Shown here one piece after another: positions 43,760 through 53,940 of a stretch of DNA of 64,000 bases. The position numbers were made by a program, and so were the translations under genes. Below the pieces are notes generated by a model that ran no database searches, was not told the origin of the DNA, and was given only the letters and a program-made list of their open reading frames with translations. How positions within the stretch are numbered: the stretch's first letter is position 1; every line of letters begins with the position of its first letter. Origin of the DNA: Bacteroidota bacterium (GTDB taxonomy: Bacteria > Bacteroidota > Bacteroidia > SXHM01); assembly GCA_947479755.1 (NCBI GenBank), contig CANKAM010000010.1:1-64000 (forward strand), in the 5' to 3' direction.

Positions 43760-46219
43760 ATGAACCGTATGAATAAAGATGACCTTAATATCGAAGCCCT
43801 GTCGCTGAATCACCTCATTGACGATGAGCCTGAATTTATCCCGTTGCTCACTCAGGAAGATGAGGATACCATGAATTCGGAGAAACTACCTGAAATTTTG
43901 TCAATACTTCCGTTAAGGAATACTGTCTTGTTTCCGGGTGTTGTAATTCCTATTACCGTTGGCCGCGATAAATCCATAAAACTGATTAAAGAAGCAAACC
44001 GAGGAAGTAAGATTATTGGCGTTGTAGCGCAAAAAGACGTGGGCATTGAAGACCCTAAATTTGAAGACCTGAATAAGATTGGTACTGTAGCCTACATCAT
44101 TAAAATGCTCCGTATGCCTGACGGAAACACAACCGTTATCATTCAAGGCAAAAAGCGATTTGAATTAAAGGAAGTAGTTCAGAGTGAGCCTTACTTTAAA
44201 GCTAAAGTAGAAGCAATTCCTGATGCCAAACCCGATAAAAAGGATAAAGAATTCAGTGCACTTATTTCTTCCTTGAAAGATGTGGCAACGCAGATTGTGC
44301 GTCAGTCGCCTAACATTCCTTCTGAGTCTGCTTTCGCGTTGAAAAACATTGACAGCCCGTCATTCCTCATCAATTTTATTTCTTCAAACATGAATGTGGA
44401 AGTTCATGAAAAACAGAAAGTGCTGGATGAAAGTGATTTGAAGAAACGTGCAACATTGGTTTTGGAATTTCTTACCAAAGAGTTGCAGATGTTGGAATTG
44501 AAAAACCAGATACAGACTAAAGTAAAAACTGATTTAGATAAGCAGCAACGCGAGTATTTTCTGAATCAGCAAATGAAAACCATTCAGGAAGAACTAGGTG
44601 GAAATTCATTTGAACAGGAATTAAAAGAACTGGAGAAGCGTGCTGAAAAGAAAAAGTGGAGCAAAGAAACAGCAGAGCTTTTCAAAAAAGATCTGGCTAA
44701 GTTGAAGCGCATGAATCCAATGGCTTCTGAATATTCTGTTCAGACTAATTATTTGGATGTACTACTTGATATTCCATGGAACGAATACACGAAAGATAAC
44801 TTCAATCTTAAGCGTGCAAAAAATATTTTAGATGCCGATCACTTTGGCCTAGATAAAGTAAAAGACCGTATTCTGGAACACCTTGCTGTGTTGAAACTGA
44901 AAGGTGATATGAAGTCGCCAATCCTTTGTTTGGTGGGACCTCCCGGAGTTGGTAAAACATCATTGGGTAAATCCATAGCAAAAGCATTGGGCAGAAAATA
45001 TGTGCGAATGTCATTAGGTGGTTTACGTGATGAAGCGGAAGTTCGCGGTCATCGCAAAACGTATATTGGTGCAATGCCTGGGCGCATTATTCAAAGTTTA
45101 CGTAAAGCAAAATCATCCAATCCTGTTTTTGTATTGGATGAGTTGGATAAAGTAGGTCGTGATGCACATGGCGATCCTTCTTCTGCTTTGTTAGAGGTGT
45201 TGGATCCCGAGCAAAACAATGCATTTCATGATAATTACATTGAAACTGGTTACGACCTTTCAAAGGTTCTGTTTATAGCAACAGCAAATTCGCTTAGTAC
45301 TATTCAACCAGCGCTTCGCGACAGGTTGGAGATTATTGAAGTAACAGGCTACACCGTTGAAGAAAAAGTTGAAATAGCAAAACGCCACCTTGTTCCTAAA
45401 CAAATTGAAGAGCATGGCCTGAAAAGGAAGCAGGTTACATTCACGGATAAAGTGCTTGAAACAATTATTGAAGAATATACCCGCGAATCGGGTGTGCGTA
45501 ATTTAGAGAAAGTTCTTGCTCGTTTGATACGCAGCGTTGCAAAATCAGTTGCTTCGGGTGAGAAAGCGGAAGCTGAAATCACTGTTGACAAAGCCCGTAA
45601 AATTTTGGGTGTTTCGCATTACCAGAAAGATATTTATCAGGGTAACGATATTGCCGGAGTTGTTACAGGCCTTGCCTGGACTGCTTTTGGAGGTGACATT
45701 CTTTTTATAGAAGTAAGTTTAAGTAAAGGGAAAGGCAAACTCACACTCACCGGAAATCTTGGTGATGTAATGAAAGAGTCGGCCATGCTTGCTTTGGAAT
45801 ACCTGAAATCACATTGCTACGATTTAGGTTTGCAGTCCGATATTTTTGAGCAATGGAATGTACACGTTCACGTTCCCGAAGGGGCAACACCTAAAGACGG
45901 ACCAAGTGCGGGTATTACTATTTTCACAGCACTGGCTTCTGCCTTTACACAACGCAAAGTGAAAGAGAAATTAGCCATGACAGGTGAGATTACTCTGCGC
46001 GGAAGGGTGCTTCCGGTTGGAGGAATAAAAGAAAAGATACTGGCCGCTAAACGCGCTAACATCACTGACATTATTCTTTCGCATGAAAACGAAAAAGACA
46101 TCAATGAAATTCAACCACATTATCTTAAAGGTTTGAAATTTCATTATGTGAAAACCATGATTGAAGTTGCTGATATTGCATTGCTGGAAGAGAAAGTAAA
46201 GAGCAAAGCATCTGCTTAA
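43760..46219 (+). CDS. lon: ATP-dependent protease Lon
   Basis: 819 aa. N-terminal substrate-binding LON domain (about residues 45-240, [16 protein letters not shown]), a coiled-coil linker, an AAA+ module (Walker [14 protein letters not shown] about residue 393, Walker [10 protein letters not shown], sensor [15 protein letters not shown]) and a protease domain with catalytic Ser in [10 protein letters not shown] and Lys in [13 protein letters not shown]. Cytosolic quality-control hexamer. It is followed by a bidirectional terminator. Confidence 0.96.
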   Translation: MNRMNKDDLNIEALSLNHLIDDEPEFIPLLTQEDEDTMNSEKLPEILSILPLRNTVLFPGVVIPITVGRDKSIKLIKEANRGSKIIGVVAQKDVGIEDPKFEDLNKIGTVAYIIKMLRMPDGNTTVIIQGKKRFELKEVVQSEPYFKAKVEAIPDAKPDKKDKEFSALISSLKDVATQIVRQSPNIPSESAFALKNIDSPSFLINFISSNMNVEVHEKQKVLDESDLKKRATLVLEFLTKELQMLELKNQIQTKVKTDLDKQQREYFLNQQMKTIQEELGGNSFEQELKELEKRAEKKKWSKETAELFKKDLAKLKRMNPMASEYSVQTNYLDVLLDIPWNEYTKDNFNLKRAKNILDADHFGLDKVKDRILEHLAVLKLKGDMKSPILCLVGPPGVGKTSLGKSIAKALGRKYVRMSLGGLRDEAEVRGHRKTYIGAMPGRIIQSLRKAKSSNPVFVLDELDKVGRDAHGDPSSALLEVLDPEQNNAFHDNYIETGYDLSKVLFIATANSLSTIQPALRDRLEIIEVTGYTVEEKVEIAKRHLVPKQIEEHGLKRKQVTFTDKVLETIIEEYTRESGVRNLEKVLARLIRSVAKSVASGEKAEAEITVDKARKILGVSHYQKDIYQGNDIAGVVTGLAWTAFGGDILFIEVSLSKGKGKLTLTGNLGDVMKESAMLALEYLKSHCYDLGLQSDIFEQWNVHVHVPEGATPKDGPSAGITIFTALASAFTQRKVKEKLAMTGEITLRGRVLPVGGIKEKILAAKRANITDIILSHENEKDINEIQPHYLKGLKFHYVKTMIEVADIALLEEKVKSKASA

Positions 46220-46240
46220 CACACTGAATTGATTTAAATA

Positions 46241-46269
46241 AAAAAGAGAACTCTAAAGGTTCCCTTTTT
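46241..46269. terminator. Bidirectional terminator between lon and mpg
   Basis: AAAAAG at 46241-46246 and GAAC at 46248-46251 pair with GTTC at 46259-46262 and CTTTTT at 46264-46269, with one A/C mismatch. A-run and T-run on both sides serve both converging units. The mpg stop codon lies inside it. Confidence 0.7.
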
Positions 46270-46847
46270 CATTTACCCAAAAACGGTAAGGCAATTTGGC
46301 ATCCTCACCTGCATATTCAACACCTATGCGTGGCCCTTTATTGATAAGCCTCTCCGGAATTATTATTCCGCGGTCTTCAATCCATATTTTGTTTCCCGCA
46401 AGGTCTTGTGCATTGTGACTGCGGAAGTTTATTCCCAGCGCCATACTTACTTTTCCTGGTCCTGTGGTTAATCCTTTTTTTTAGTTTCTCTGATTTTCTG
46501 CGTTGCAGAATTTTCTCAATCCCTTCTATCGGTTGTATGGCACGGACAAGCACCGCATGAGGAATATCTTTTCGGTTGGTAACCACATTAAAGAGTGAAT
46601 ACATTCCGTAGCAGAGATAAACATAAGAAACGCCACCTTCTGCATACATGGTTTCTGTTCTTGAAGTTCATCTTCCTCCGTAAGCGTGAGATGCTTTATC
46701 AATAATACCTGCATAGGCTTCAGTTTCGGTGATAATGCCTGCGGTAATAGTTTTCCCATCTTTGGTATAAAGCACTTTCCCGAGCAGTTGTTTACTTAAA
46801 CTCACTACATCATCCTGTAAATAAAAATCCTTTGGAAGTTTACTCAT
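46253..46847 (-). pseudogene. 3-methyladenine DNA glycosylase (AAG/Mpg family), two lesions
   Basis: The gene starts at ATG 46847 ([13 protein letters not shown]) and overlaps the recQ stop by 8 bases (ATGAGTAA). It carries the family core [19 protein letters not shown] with the catalytic Glu, but codon 60 is TGA (46668-46670), where the family has Arg in GGRRTxRTE (CGA to TGA fits a C to T change). After a good stretch (MYAEGGVSYVYLCYGMYSLF split region) a second lesion is an extra A in the eight-A run (minus strand, T-run 46475-46482), which changes LKKGLTTGPGK to LKKRINHR. The last part, from MALGINFRSHNAQDL to the TAG at 46253, is back in frame. Two independent lesions make a true pseudogene likely. 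Confidence 0.85.
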
Positions 46848-48759
46848 TGACTAATTGGAGCTTGTTCTCATTATTATAAATAACAATTCCTTCCTCCATT
46901 AGTTGTTGCAGTGTTTTTATAATCAAAGCTTCTTTGTTGCTTCCGTATTTTTCAAGTAATTCTTTTAAGCTAAGCGGAGAATTCATCAGCAGTGATTTCA
47001 TTTTCTCCGATATTTTTTCAAAATCTGTAGTCTTTAATTCCTGCTTGTCGCGTTCCAAACAAATATCACAGACGCCACAGTTTTCGGTATTGGTTTCACC
47101 GAAATAAGCTAACAGCAGGCGGCTTCGGCAAAAGATTTTGTTGTCGGCATAGTTGAGCACAGCATCAATTTTTTGCTGAAATACTTTTTTGCGTAGCTCG
47201 TAATTTTCTTTTGAAAAGGTGAGCAAGCCTGTATCAATTCTTCCTCTGCCGAAAGAAAGTTTAGGTAAACTGCTTTGCGGAAAGTAAGAAACCAGTTCGT
47301 GTTCCTGCAAACGGAAAATGATATTCAGAACCTTTGCCTTATCTAACTTGGTGCGGGTTGCAATTTCGTTTTCGAAAATATTTACGTACTCAAAAAACAA
47401 GCCGGAGTAGGAGCGTAGCATCACTTTTACTACAGCATCTACTTCCAGATTAGCAACCTGAAATTCATAAAGTTGTTCTTTTGTCCCCGTTATTTTAAGG
47501 CGCGAAGGCATATAAACACTTTCGGTAAGAAGCAGGTGTTCTTCTTTTTCAAGAAACTTTATACAATTGATTACACGCAAGGCCTCCAACTTATATTTTT
47601 TACAGAAATCAGCAATGTCAAACTCAAAAAAATGGTCGGCACCACTGCCCATTGCCAGATGAAAATAATTTGAGAGCGCATGATACACCTGTTTGATTTC
47701 TTCTTTCTCAGGGAAAGTTGTGAGCACTCTTTTCTTTAGTTCAATCTTATCTTTATTACTCACCAGTAATACCGCATAGGCTTTTTTCTCATCGCGACCT
47801 GCGCGACCTGCTTCCTGAAAATAGGCTTCTAATGATTCTGCAAGGTCGCTGTGGATAACAAAACGCACATCGGGCTTGTCAATTCCCATTCCAAAAGCAT
47901 TGGTTGCTGAAATAACCTGCACGGTGTTATTAATCCATTGTTCCTGTACCTGTGCACGTTTTGCAGCATCCATTCCGGCATGATAAAAGGCTGAACTTAT
48001 ATTATTTGTTTGCAGTAAAGTTGCTGTTTCAGCGGTTTTGCGCCTGCTGCGCTCGTAAACAATTCCGCTGCCGCCCACGTTATTTATCACCTTCAGCATG
48101 CGCTTGCTCTTGTCTTCTTCGTGCAAAACCACATAGGCAAGATTAGGACGGTTAAAACTTTTACGCAATACGTGTTCATTTTTGAAACCAAGTTTCTGCT
48201 GAATGTCTTTTACCACATCGGGCGTTGCCGTTGCTGTAAGTGCAAGAACGGGAACCTTTGGAACATATTGCCGGATTTCTTTTATCTTCATGTATGGCGG
48301 ACGAAAATCATAACCCCATTGAGAGATACAGTGCGCCTCGTCAACAGCTATGAGGTTTACGTTCATCTTTGGAAGGCGCGCCAGAAATATTTCAGTTTGC
48401 AGGCGCTCGGGCGAGAGATAGAGAAATTTATAGTTGCCGTAAATACAGTTGTCCAGAGCAATGTCAATCTCTTTCATACTCATTACCGAATTGATGGCAA
48501 CGGCTTTGATATCTTTTTTGCGCAGGCTGTCTACCTGGTCTTTCATGAGCGCAATAAGCGGTGAAACCACTATGCACAAGCCTTCCATGCACAGGGCAGG
48601 CACCTGAAAACAGATGGATTTACCGCCACCGGTGGGGAGTAGTGCAAGGGTGTCTTTTCCTTGCAGGGCGGCATTAACAATGTCTTCCTGCAGCGGACGG
48701 AAATTTTGATAATTCCAGTATTTAAGAAGTATTTCGCGGGGCGAAGAAACGGCATTCAT
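46840..48759 (-). CDS. recQ: ATP-dependent DNA helicase RecQ
   Basis: 639 aa. Superfamily 2 motifs: Q-motif region FRPLQEDIV, Walker [25 protein letters not shown] box [23 protein letters not shown], and motif [12 protein letters not shown]. The RecQ zinc-binding Cys set is near residue 560 ([15 protein letters not shown]). An HRDC domain is not obvious; the C-terminal end is a winged-helix-like region ([18 protein letters not shown]). The J-domain gene upstream overlaps by ATGA and mpg follows with an ATGAGTAA overlap: a translationally coupled DNA-repair unit. Confidence 0.93.
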   Translation of the reverse strand: MNAVSSPREILLKYWNYQNFRPLQEDIVNAALQGKDTLALLPTGGGKSICFQVPALCMEGLCIVVSPLIALMKDQVDSLRKKDIKAVAINSVMSMKEIDIALDNCIYGNYKFLYLSPERLQTEIFLARLPKMNVNLIAVDEAHCISQWGYDFRPPYMKIKEIRQYVPKVPVLALTATATPDVVKDIQQKLGFKNEHVLRKSFNRPNLAYVVLHEEDKSKRMLKVINNVGGSGIVYERSRRKTAETATLLQTNNISSAFYHAGMDAAKRAQVQEQWINNTVQVISATNAFGMGIDKPDVRFVIHSDLAESLEAYFQEAGRAGRDEKKAYAVLLVSNKDKIELKKRVLTTFPEKEEIKQVYHALSNYFHLAMGSGADHFFEFDIADFCKKYKLEALRVINCIKFLEKEEHLLLTESVYMPSRLKITGTKEQLYEFQVANLEVDAVVKVMLRSYSGLFFEYVNIFENEIATRTKLDKAKVLNIIFRLQEHELVSYFPQSSLPKLSFGRGRIDTGLLTFSKENYELRKKVFQQKIDAVLNYADNKIFCRSRLLLAYFGETNTENCGVCDICLERDKQELKTTDFEKISEKMKSLLMNSPLSLKELLEKYGSNKEALIIKTLQQLMEEGIVIYNNENKLQLVNE

Positions 48760-49265
48760 TCACTCAACAGTATCGACTTGGCTACATCGCGTATCATAAA
48801 AAAGCCGGGTAAAAGCAGAATCAGTACACCGAAATTGATTGCATTGTGATAAACAGCCAGCGAAGGAATAAAAACGCACAGCATACCAATAAACATAATG
48901 GAAAAAAGGAAAAATTTGAATAGCGGGCGCGATGGCTCAAAATCTTTTTCATCTTCTTTAGGCTGCGCCTGTTCGCGTTCGGGGTTTCTGCGGTAGGCAG
49001 GGTCGCGGTGTGGCTGTTCCTTTTGCGTTGCAGCAGTTGTTGTACGAAACTGTTCGTATTCCAGCTTCAGGTCGTAGCGTCTTCTTTTCTTTTCATCGCA
49101 AAGGGTGTCGTTTGCGGTGTTGAGAATGGTAAAGTAGTCGTGGGCGCTAGCCGATGCATTCACATCGGGATGATAGAGTTTTGCTTTTCTGCGGTAGGCG
49201 AGTTTTATCTGCGAAACGGTGGCGTTTCGCTCTACACCAAGTATTTTGTAGTAGTTATAAATCAT
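48756..49265 (-). CDS. J-domain membrane protein
   Basis: 169 aa. N-terminal J domain (about residues 4-66) with the HPD motif in YHPDVNA and helix IV KKRRRYD. A charged Gln/Glu/Arg linker is followed by two membrane segments (about 112-131 and 138-160). It probably recruits DnaK to the inner membrane. Its stop overlaps the recQ start by 4 nt, so it is cotranscribed with recQ. Confidence 0.88.
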   Translation of the reverse strand: MIYNYYKILGVERNATVSQIKLAYRRKAKLYHPDVNASASAHDYFTILNTANDTLCDEKKRRRYDLKLEYEQFRTTTAATQKEQPHRDPAYRRNPEREQAQPKEDEKDFEPSRPLFKFFLFSIMFIGMLCVFIPSLAVYHNAINFGVLILLLPGFFMIRDVAKSILLSE

Positions 49266-49356
49266 AAAATACTAACGCTAAACTTTTACTGAAAAGTATA
49301 GCAATAGTACGAAAAATTGATGCAGCGAGAAAGACGTGAATAAAACTAAATGAATT

Positions 49357-49824
49357 TTAGAATACCCAGTTCTTATTGTTGGTAGCTGTTTCGTGAGCAG
49401 GTTGTTCTTCTTCCAGAAGTTCGTAATTTCCGTAATCGTCAAAACTGCTTAGGCTGAAATTCTTTTCTAAGTTGTATAAGGCTGTAATATCATCCATCAA
49501 TGTTTGCGGAATGTATTTGGTGTTTTTTTCAAAGCTCAGCATGTTCAGCATCCCGCCATTCTCAAGCTGAGCAACAGAGTTAGGGATGATTTCAAAATTA
49601 GTAAATCCAAGTTGAGCCAATTCCGTTTGTGCGGCAGTTAGTTTTTCAACATCATCGGCACAGATGTAGAAACTCCAGCGGTATTGGTTATCAAAATCCC
49701 ATTTCTCCTGTTCCAGTAAATCACCGAAATAGAGTTGTATGTTTCCGATGGTATGACCAGGGAACTGGGCGCTGGCAGTGGTGAAGAGGGTGAGGGTAAA
49801 GAGGGTTATGAGAACTGATTTCAT
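49357..49824 (-). CDS. Secreted protein of unknown function
   Basis: 155 aa. Signal peptide residues 1-19 (ending ASAQ). The body is acidic with YFGDLLEQEKWDFDNQYRW and YICADDVEKLTAAQTELAQ; the layout faintly recalls RraB-like ferredoxin folds but this cannot be secured. The tail is Glu/Asn-rich. No family assigned. Confidence 0.55.
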   Translation of the reverse strand: MKSVLITLFTLTLFTTASAQFPGHTIGNIQLYFGDLLEQEKWDFDNQYRWSFYICADDVEKLTAAQTELAQLGFTNFEIIPNSVAQLENGGMLNMLSFEKNTKYIPQTLMDDITALYNLEKNFSLSSFDDYGNYELLEEEQPAHETATNNKNWVF

Positions 49825-49892
49825 TGCCGGAGTTTTTTTTGTCGTTTAACGATGATATAAGTGAAAGGTTTGGGAGTTCGATGAACGACCAA

Positions 49893-52610
49893 TCACTCCA
49901 GCGGATAAATCATCACCGCACTTCCCGAGGCGGTAACTAATAAGGAGGGGATATCACCATTGCCTAAGGCAACATCAAACAACGTGCTGCCTGCCAGCGG
50001 AAAATCTTCTTCCACTCCGCCATCGGCAGTAAAAATAAATACCTCACTGCTACCCTTGCAAACAGCACCTAAGCGTTGCCCGTCCCATGTTTCGGTAATC
50101 AGAGGAGGCAAATTGGTTTCGCTTTCAAATTTATGACCAAACAGCGTTTCGCCTTTGGCATTGTAAACAAACAATTCGTTCAGGTCGCTGAAAATAAGTT
50201 CAGGCGTTTTGTCTGAATTGATGTCGCCATAAACAAAATGATGGTGCGCTGTAAATTCTTTCGCTGTAATTTTTTCCGTTTTGCCGCTCATGCTAACGGT
50301 ATAAACCTTGCCGGTGCTGTCGGTAAAAGCAATAAGTCCGTTAAAAGTCTGCAAGGTGTTATGCCCGAACCGGAACTTCTCTTTTACCTTAGCCTTGTCA
50401 CTTCCCTTGCGGTCAAGAATATTGAGTTTGCCGTCAGCTTCTGCAATTACAATAAAATCTTTCCCCCCGGTGCGCACATGTACAATGGGTTGCGTAACCA
50501 CTTCGTTCGTTTTCTTAAATCCCCAGCCTTTCACTGTTTCTCCTTTAGCATCCATGCAATACACCTTTTTGTTTTTGCAGGCAACAAACAGGCGGTAGTC
50601 GCGCTTGCCATCGTAATCAAAAACCGACAGGGGTGAAGTGGCAGGCGCTTCCAGTTCAATCGGGTATTTCGGAACATCTTCGCCCTTGCGGTCAACTAAG
50701 TAAATGAAGTTGGTGGTGCCAAACAGGATTTGAAGTTTTCCGTTCTTGTAAACATCCACCTGATGCACCTTGCCGTTTATTTTTTCGGGAATTTGTTTCT
50801 TCCACAAAATGGTCCCCATGCTGTTGATGAGGTAAACGTTGTTGGCATCGTCCTGCACAAAGACTTCATTCTCGCCCGAGAATGAGTTTTTCAGGAACAC
50901 CGGCTTTCCGCTCACGGTTGTATCTAAGCGAGCCTCAAAAACATTGGCTTTAGTGCCGCTGTAATCGACATTGTATTTCAGGTAAACATTGGTGTAAAAG
51001 GCGCTTCCGTTTGAACTCATCTGCACGGCAAGTCCTTCGAATTTGCGCATCGTTTCTTCGCTCTTTTTCAGTTCTTTTGAGGTTTCGCGGTTAGCATATG
51101 AGTCAATGATATTCTTTGAGCGCGAAGGGTTGGAATAGGCAAAAACATTAAAGGTAGAGGAAAGGTTTTCGCTGTAGGTAGAGAAGTAAACATCTTTGCC
51201 CAGCGTTTTATCAGCAATGTAATAGTTGATGTAATTTTTTACCGACTGCATGCTGTTGCCAAATACCACGTAATCACCCAGAATAGTGTAATAGGTAGTT
51301 TGCATCTGCTCAAATGCAGAGCCGAATAAGCGCGGTAAAACTTGAGGTAAATTAATGTTGGTAATGGTATATTCCTGATAAACTTCCTGTTCAGCCACAC
51401 CTTGTTTTTCCGAAAGACTTTTCACCAGCCCTGTAAGCAGATCAGATGCAAGTTCTGCTTTGCGCGCCCTGAAAACGGCATACGTGTTGTCCGAAAAAGA
51501 TGCTGCCTTTGGCTCGGTAATGCATACGCCAAACTCGCTGCCCATCCACGAGAACATGCTCAGTTCAATGTCGACATCGTAAGTGGTGTTAATGTTTTTT
51601 ACCTCCTTTTCGTAGCGCTCCAAATCTTTTATTCGTTTCAGGTGGGTTTTGTAATCATTGTAAAAACTCAGGATATCACCAATCCCGAAGAACATAAATG
51701 TTGCCGTGTTTGCAGGCAGCACCGCAGGAAACTCAACCTGTTGAGGTTTCTGTACAGTAAACAAATTCAGGTAGTGCGCTGCGGTATCGTTGGGGTAGGT
51801 AAAGCCGTTCAGCATCACTCCTTCGGGGCGCAGGTTCATATCCAGTTCACTCCACTCCGCTATTTTTGCAAATGTTTCAAATGACGAAGCACTTTCAGAT
51901 TTTACAAATACCTGCAGGTAGCCCGGAAAACGTGCATAGTTGATGTAGATATTTACTTCCACATTTTTTCCCGAAGACTCAACAGCCTTCACAAAATAAG
52001 TATCCTTCATCATGCTCCCGCCCTTGTTCAGCTGGTCAATGGCAGATTCGGTAAGCAGCAGCGAGTAGCTGGCTATAAACACACCCTGATATTGCGTGTA
52101 ATAAAATGCACTGTCGGTTTCGCTTTTCTTTACACTTGTTACAATACTATTGCCGTACTCAAAATTGCGGAAAATAGCATCGGGACGGCAAACTGCTTTA
52201 ACTACTTCATCCAGCCGATCTTTCATATTTGCCTTTTCAAGCGCTATGCAGTAGAGGTATTCCAGGCTGTGATCGGACTGTGTATGCACCGAAATATACA
52301 TTTTACGGTTGCCGAATATATCAGCCGCTACGGCATTGGTTTTTAGTATGGAATCAATGAAATCTACATTGTCCCTGAAAATCTGAAAGGTCTCGTACTT
52401 CTCCAGTTCATCGCGGTAGGTGGCCGTTGTTTTATAAGTTTCCCATGCTTTGCGGAAGTCACGGATTTCAAGAATGATTGCAGCATCGCGTGGTACTGCA
52501 TTGATGGCATCGGTAGGCTTGGTGCTGTTTCGAAAAAAATACCACCAACCCCCGCCAATAAGGGCGAGCGTAATAATAACCGAAGAAACAATAAGAACCG
52601 TACGTTTCAT
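49893..52610 (-). CDS. Large membrane-anchored protein with C-terminal beta-propeller-like region
   Basis: 905 aa from ATG 52610 (a GTG 12 nt earlier is possible). A single N-terminal membrane anchor (about residues 4-25) is followed by a DUF3352-like region (about 35-560: INAVPRDAAIILEIRDFRKAW and later SYANRETSKELKKSEE) and a C-terminal part (about 600-905) with PQQ/FG-GAP-like beta-propeller blades such as VYLINSMGTILWKKQIPEKI and VYCMDAKGETVKGWGFKK. A periplasmic role in envelope monitoring or scaffolding is conceivable; no function is proven. Confidence 0.6.
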   Translation of the reverse strand: MKRTVLIVSSVIITLALIGGGWWYFFRNSTKPTDAINAVPRDAAIILEIRDFRKAWETYKTTATYRDELEKYETFQIFRDNVDFIDSILKTNAVAADIFGNRKMYISVHTQSDHSLEYLYCIALEKANMKDRLDEVVKAVCRPDAIFRNFEYGNSIVTSVKKSETDSAFYYTQYQGVFIASYSLLLTESAIDQLNKGGSMMKDTYFVKAVESSGKNVEVNIYINYARFPGYLQVFVKSESASSFETFAKIAEWSELDMNLRPEGVMLNGFTYPNDTAAHYLNLFTVQKPQQVEFPAVLPANTATFMFFGIGDILSFYNDYKTHLKRIKDLERYEKEVKNINTTYDVDIELSMFSWMGSEFGVCITEPKAASFSDNTYAVFRARKAELASDLLTGLVKSLSEKQGVAEQEVYQEYTITNINLPQVLPRLFGSAFEQMQTTYYTILGDYVVFGNSMQSVKNYINYYIADKTLGKDVYFSTYSENLSSTFNVFAYSNPSRSKNIIDSYANRETSKELKKSEETMRKFEGLAVQMSSNGSAFYTNVYLKYNVDYSGTKANVFEARLDTTVSGKPVFLKNSFSGENEVFVQDDANNVYLINSMGTILWKKQIPEKINGKVHQVDVYKNGKLQILFGTTNFIYLVDRKGEDVPKYPIELEAPATSPLSVFDYDGKRDYRLFVACKNKKVYCMDAKGETVKGWGFKKTNEVVTQPIVHVRTGGKDFIVIAEADGKLNILDRKGSDKAKVKEKFRFGHNTLQTFNGLIAFTDSTGKVYTVSMSGKTEKITAKEFTAHHHFVYGDINSDKTPELIFSDLNELFVYNAKGETLFGHKFESETNLPPLITETWDGQRLGAVCKGSSEVFIFTADGGVEEDFPLAGSTLFDVALGNGDIPSLLVTASGSAVMIYPLE

Positions 52611-52695
52611 ATTCACAGACACACAAAAATAGGGCTAATTAGCCTACTTGTCCCTGATACGAAACATAGATATTAATAGTTCGCTGTCAATATCC

Positions 52696-53925
52696 CTATT
52701 TGGTTTCAGCTTTTTCTGCAACAGCCTCCTGAAGGGTGAGTTCTGAAATATTTTTGCCTGTATTGGCAATAAATAATTTGCTGTTTTGGATTTTGGCAGC
52801 TTTCTTCAGCAGGTTTTCAAGTATCACTGTGCCAATTACAAAGCCGTTTCCTTTCTCTGAAATGTTTTCGAATTCAATCAGGTTCAGTTCCTGCTCATTA
52901 CTGAAACGCACATACAACTCAAGCAATACATTTTTTGAGTAACGGAGTTTTTTGTCCTGCGAGGCTTTGTGGTAAGCATATTTGTAATCGTAGGTAACCG
53001 CTGAAATGTCTGATAATACAGCAGATCCGGTTGGGTGACCGCCCGCACCCTTGCCTAAATAAAACTGTTTGTCGGAAAAAGCTGCTTCCACAATCACCCC
53101 GTTAAACTCGTTTTCAACAAAGTATAAATACTGATGAGGTGCAACAAAAGTAGGCATGGTGTGAATTGTGATTTCATCGTCATTCAGTTTGCGCACCACG
53201 TTTACCAATTTAATTTTTCTTCCGCTTTTGCGCGCATACTCTATATCTGCGGTTGAAAGATTTTGGATCCCCAGGTTCAGAATCTCATCTGGGTGAATGA
53301 ATAAACCGTATGCATGTGCTGAAATAATTGTGAGTTTGAATTTGGCATCAAAACCGCCCACATCTAATAAGGGATTCGATTCAGCGAAACCTAAATCCTG
53401 CGCCTGTTTCAAGGCCGTATCATAATCAAGGTGCTCGTTAAAATTTTTTGAAAGAATATAATTGGATGATCCGTTGAAAATTCCGCTTACAGAGTTTAGT
53501 AACTCGTTGTCGTAATATTCCTCCAGCGTGCGGATAATAGGAATACTGCCGCAGGAAGAGGCTTCATACAATAGTGAAACATTGTGTTTGTTTTGCAGTT
53601 CAACTAATTCGGCCAGGTGATTTGCCACCATTTTTTTGTTCGCAGTAACTACGCTTTTGCCGGAAGTCATTGCAGTTTTTACAATGTTGAATGCTTCATC
53701 GGCATCGTCTATCAACTCCACGACTAAATTAATTTCTGAGTTATTCAGAATGTCGTTTTTATCGAAAGTAAAGAGTTCCATCGGTAATTTGCGCGATTTG
53801 CTCCTGTCCTTCACACAGATTTTAACGATGTCGGCTTTGATGCCGCTGCTCTTGGATAATACATCGTAAAGCCCTTGTCCCACGCAGCCGAAACCAAAGA
53901 GTCCGATTTTTAATTTTGAAATCAT
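52696..53925 (-). CDS. hom: Homoserine dehydrogenase
   Basis: 409 aa monofunctional enzyme (no aspartokinase fusion). It reduces aspartate semialdehyde to homoserine, the branch point for methionine and threonine. NAD(P)-binding GLFGFGCVGQGLYDVL (about residues 8-23), VVTANKKMVANH and the catalytic region GIFNGSSNYIL, GFAESNPLLDVGGFDAKFKL with the active Lys. A C-terminal extension after about residue 330 is present. It is the last gene of the sulfur operon. Confidence 0.92.
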   Translation of the reverse strand: MISKLKIGLFGFGCVGQGLYDVLSKSSGIKADIVKICVKDRSKSRKLPMELFTFDKNDILNNSEINLVVELIDDADEAFNIVKTAMTSGKSVVTANKKMVANHLAELVELQNKHNVSLLYEASSCGSIPIIRTLEEYYDNELLNSVSGIFNGSSNYILSKNFNEHLDYDTALKQAQDLGFAESNPLLDVGGFDAKFKLTIISAHAYGLFIHPDEILNLGIQNLSTADIEYARKSGRKIKLVNVVRKLNDDEITIHTMPTFVAPHQYLYFVENEFNGVIVEAAFSDKQFYLGKGAGGHPTGSAVLSDISAVTYDYKYAYHKASQDKKLRYSKNVLLELYVRFSNEQELNLIEFENISEKGNGFVIGTVILENLLKKAAKIQNSKLFIANTGKNISELTLQEAVAEKAETK

Positions 53926-53940
53926 ATTATTTGTTTACTG

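Noticed and set aside
46668-46670. UGA read as an amino acid (alternative genetic code)
   Set aside because: All other genes use TGA as a normal stop, and a C to T change of an Arg CGA codon explains it; the same gene has a second lesion.
46526-46759. Separate 77-aa minus-strand ORF in the mpg region
   Set aside because: It is a different frame of the broken mpg gene; the true frame shows the conserved ETEAY segment with a TGA.
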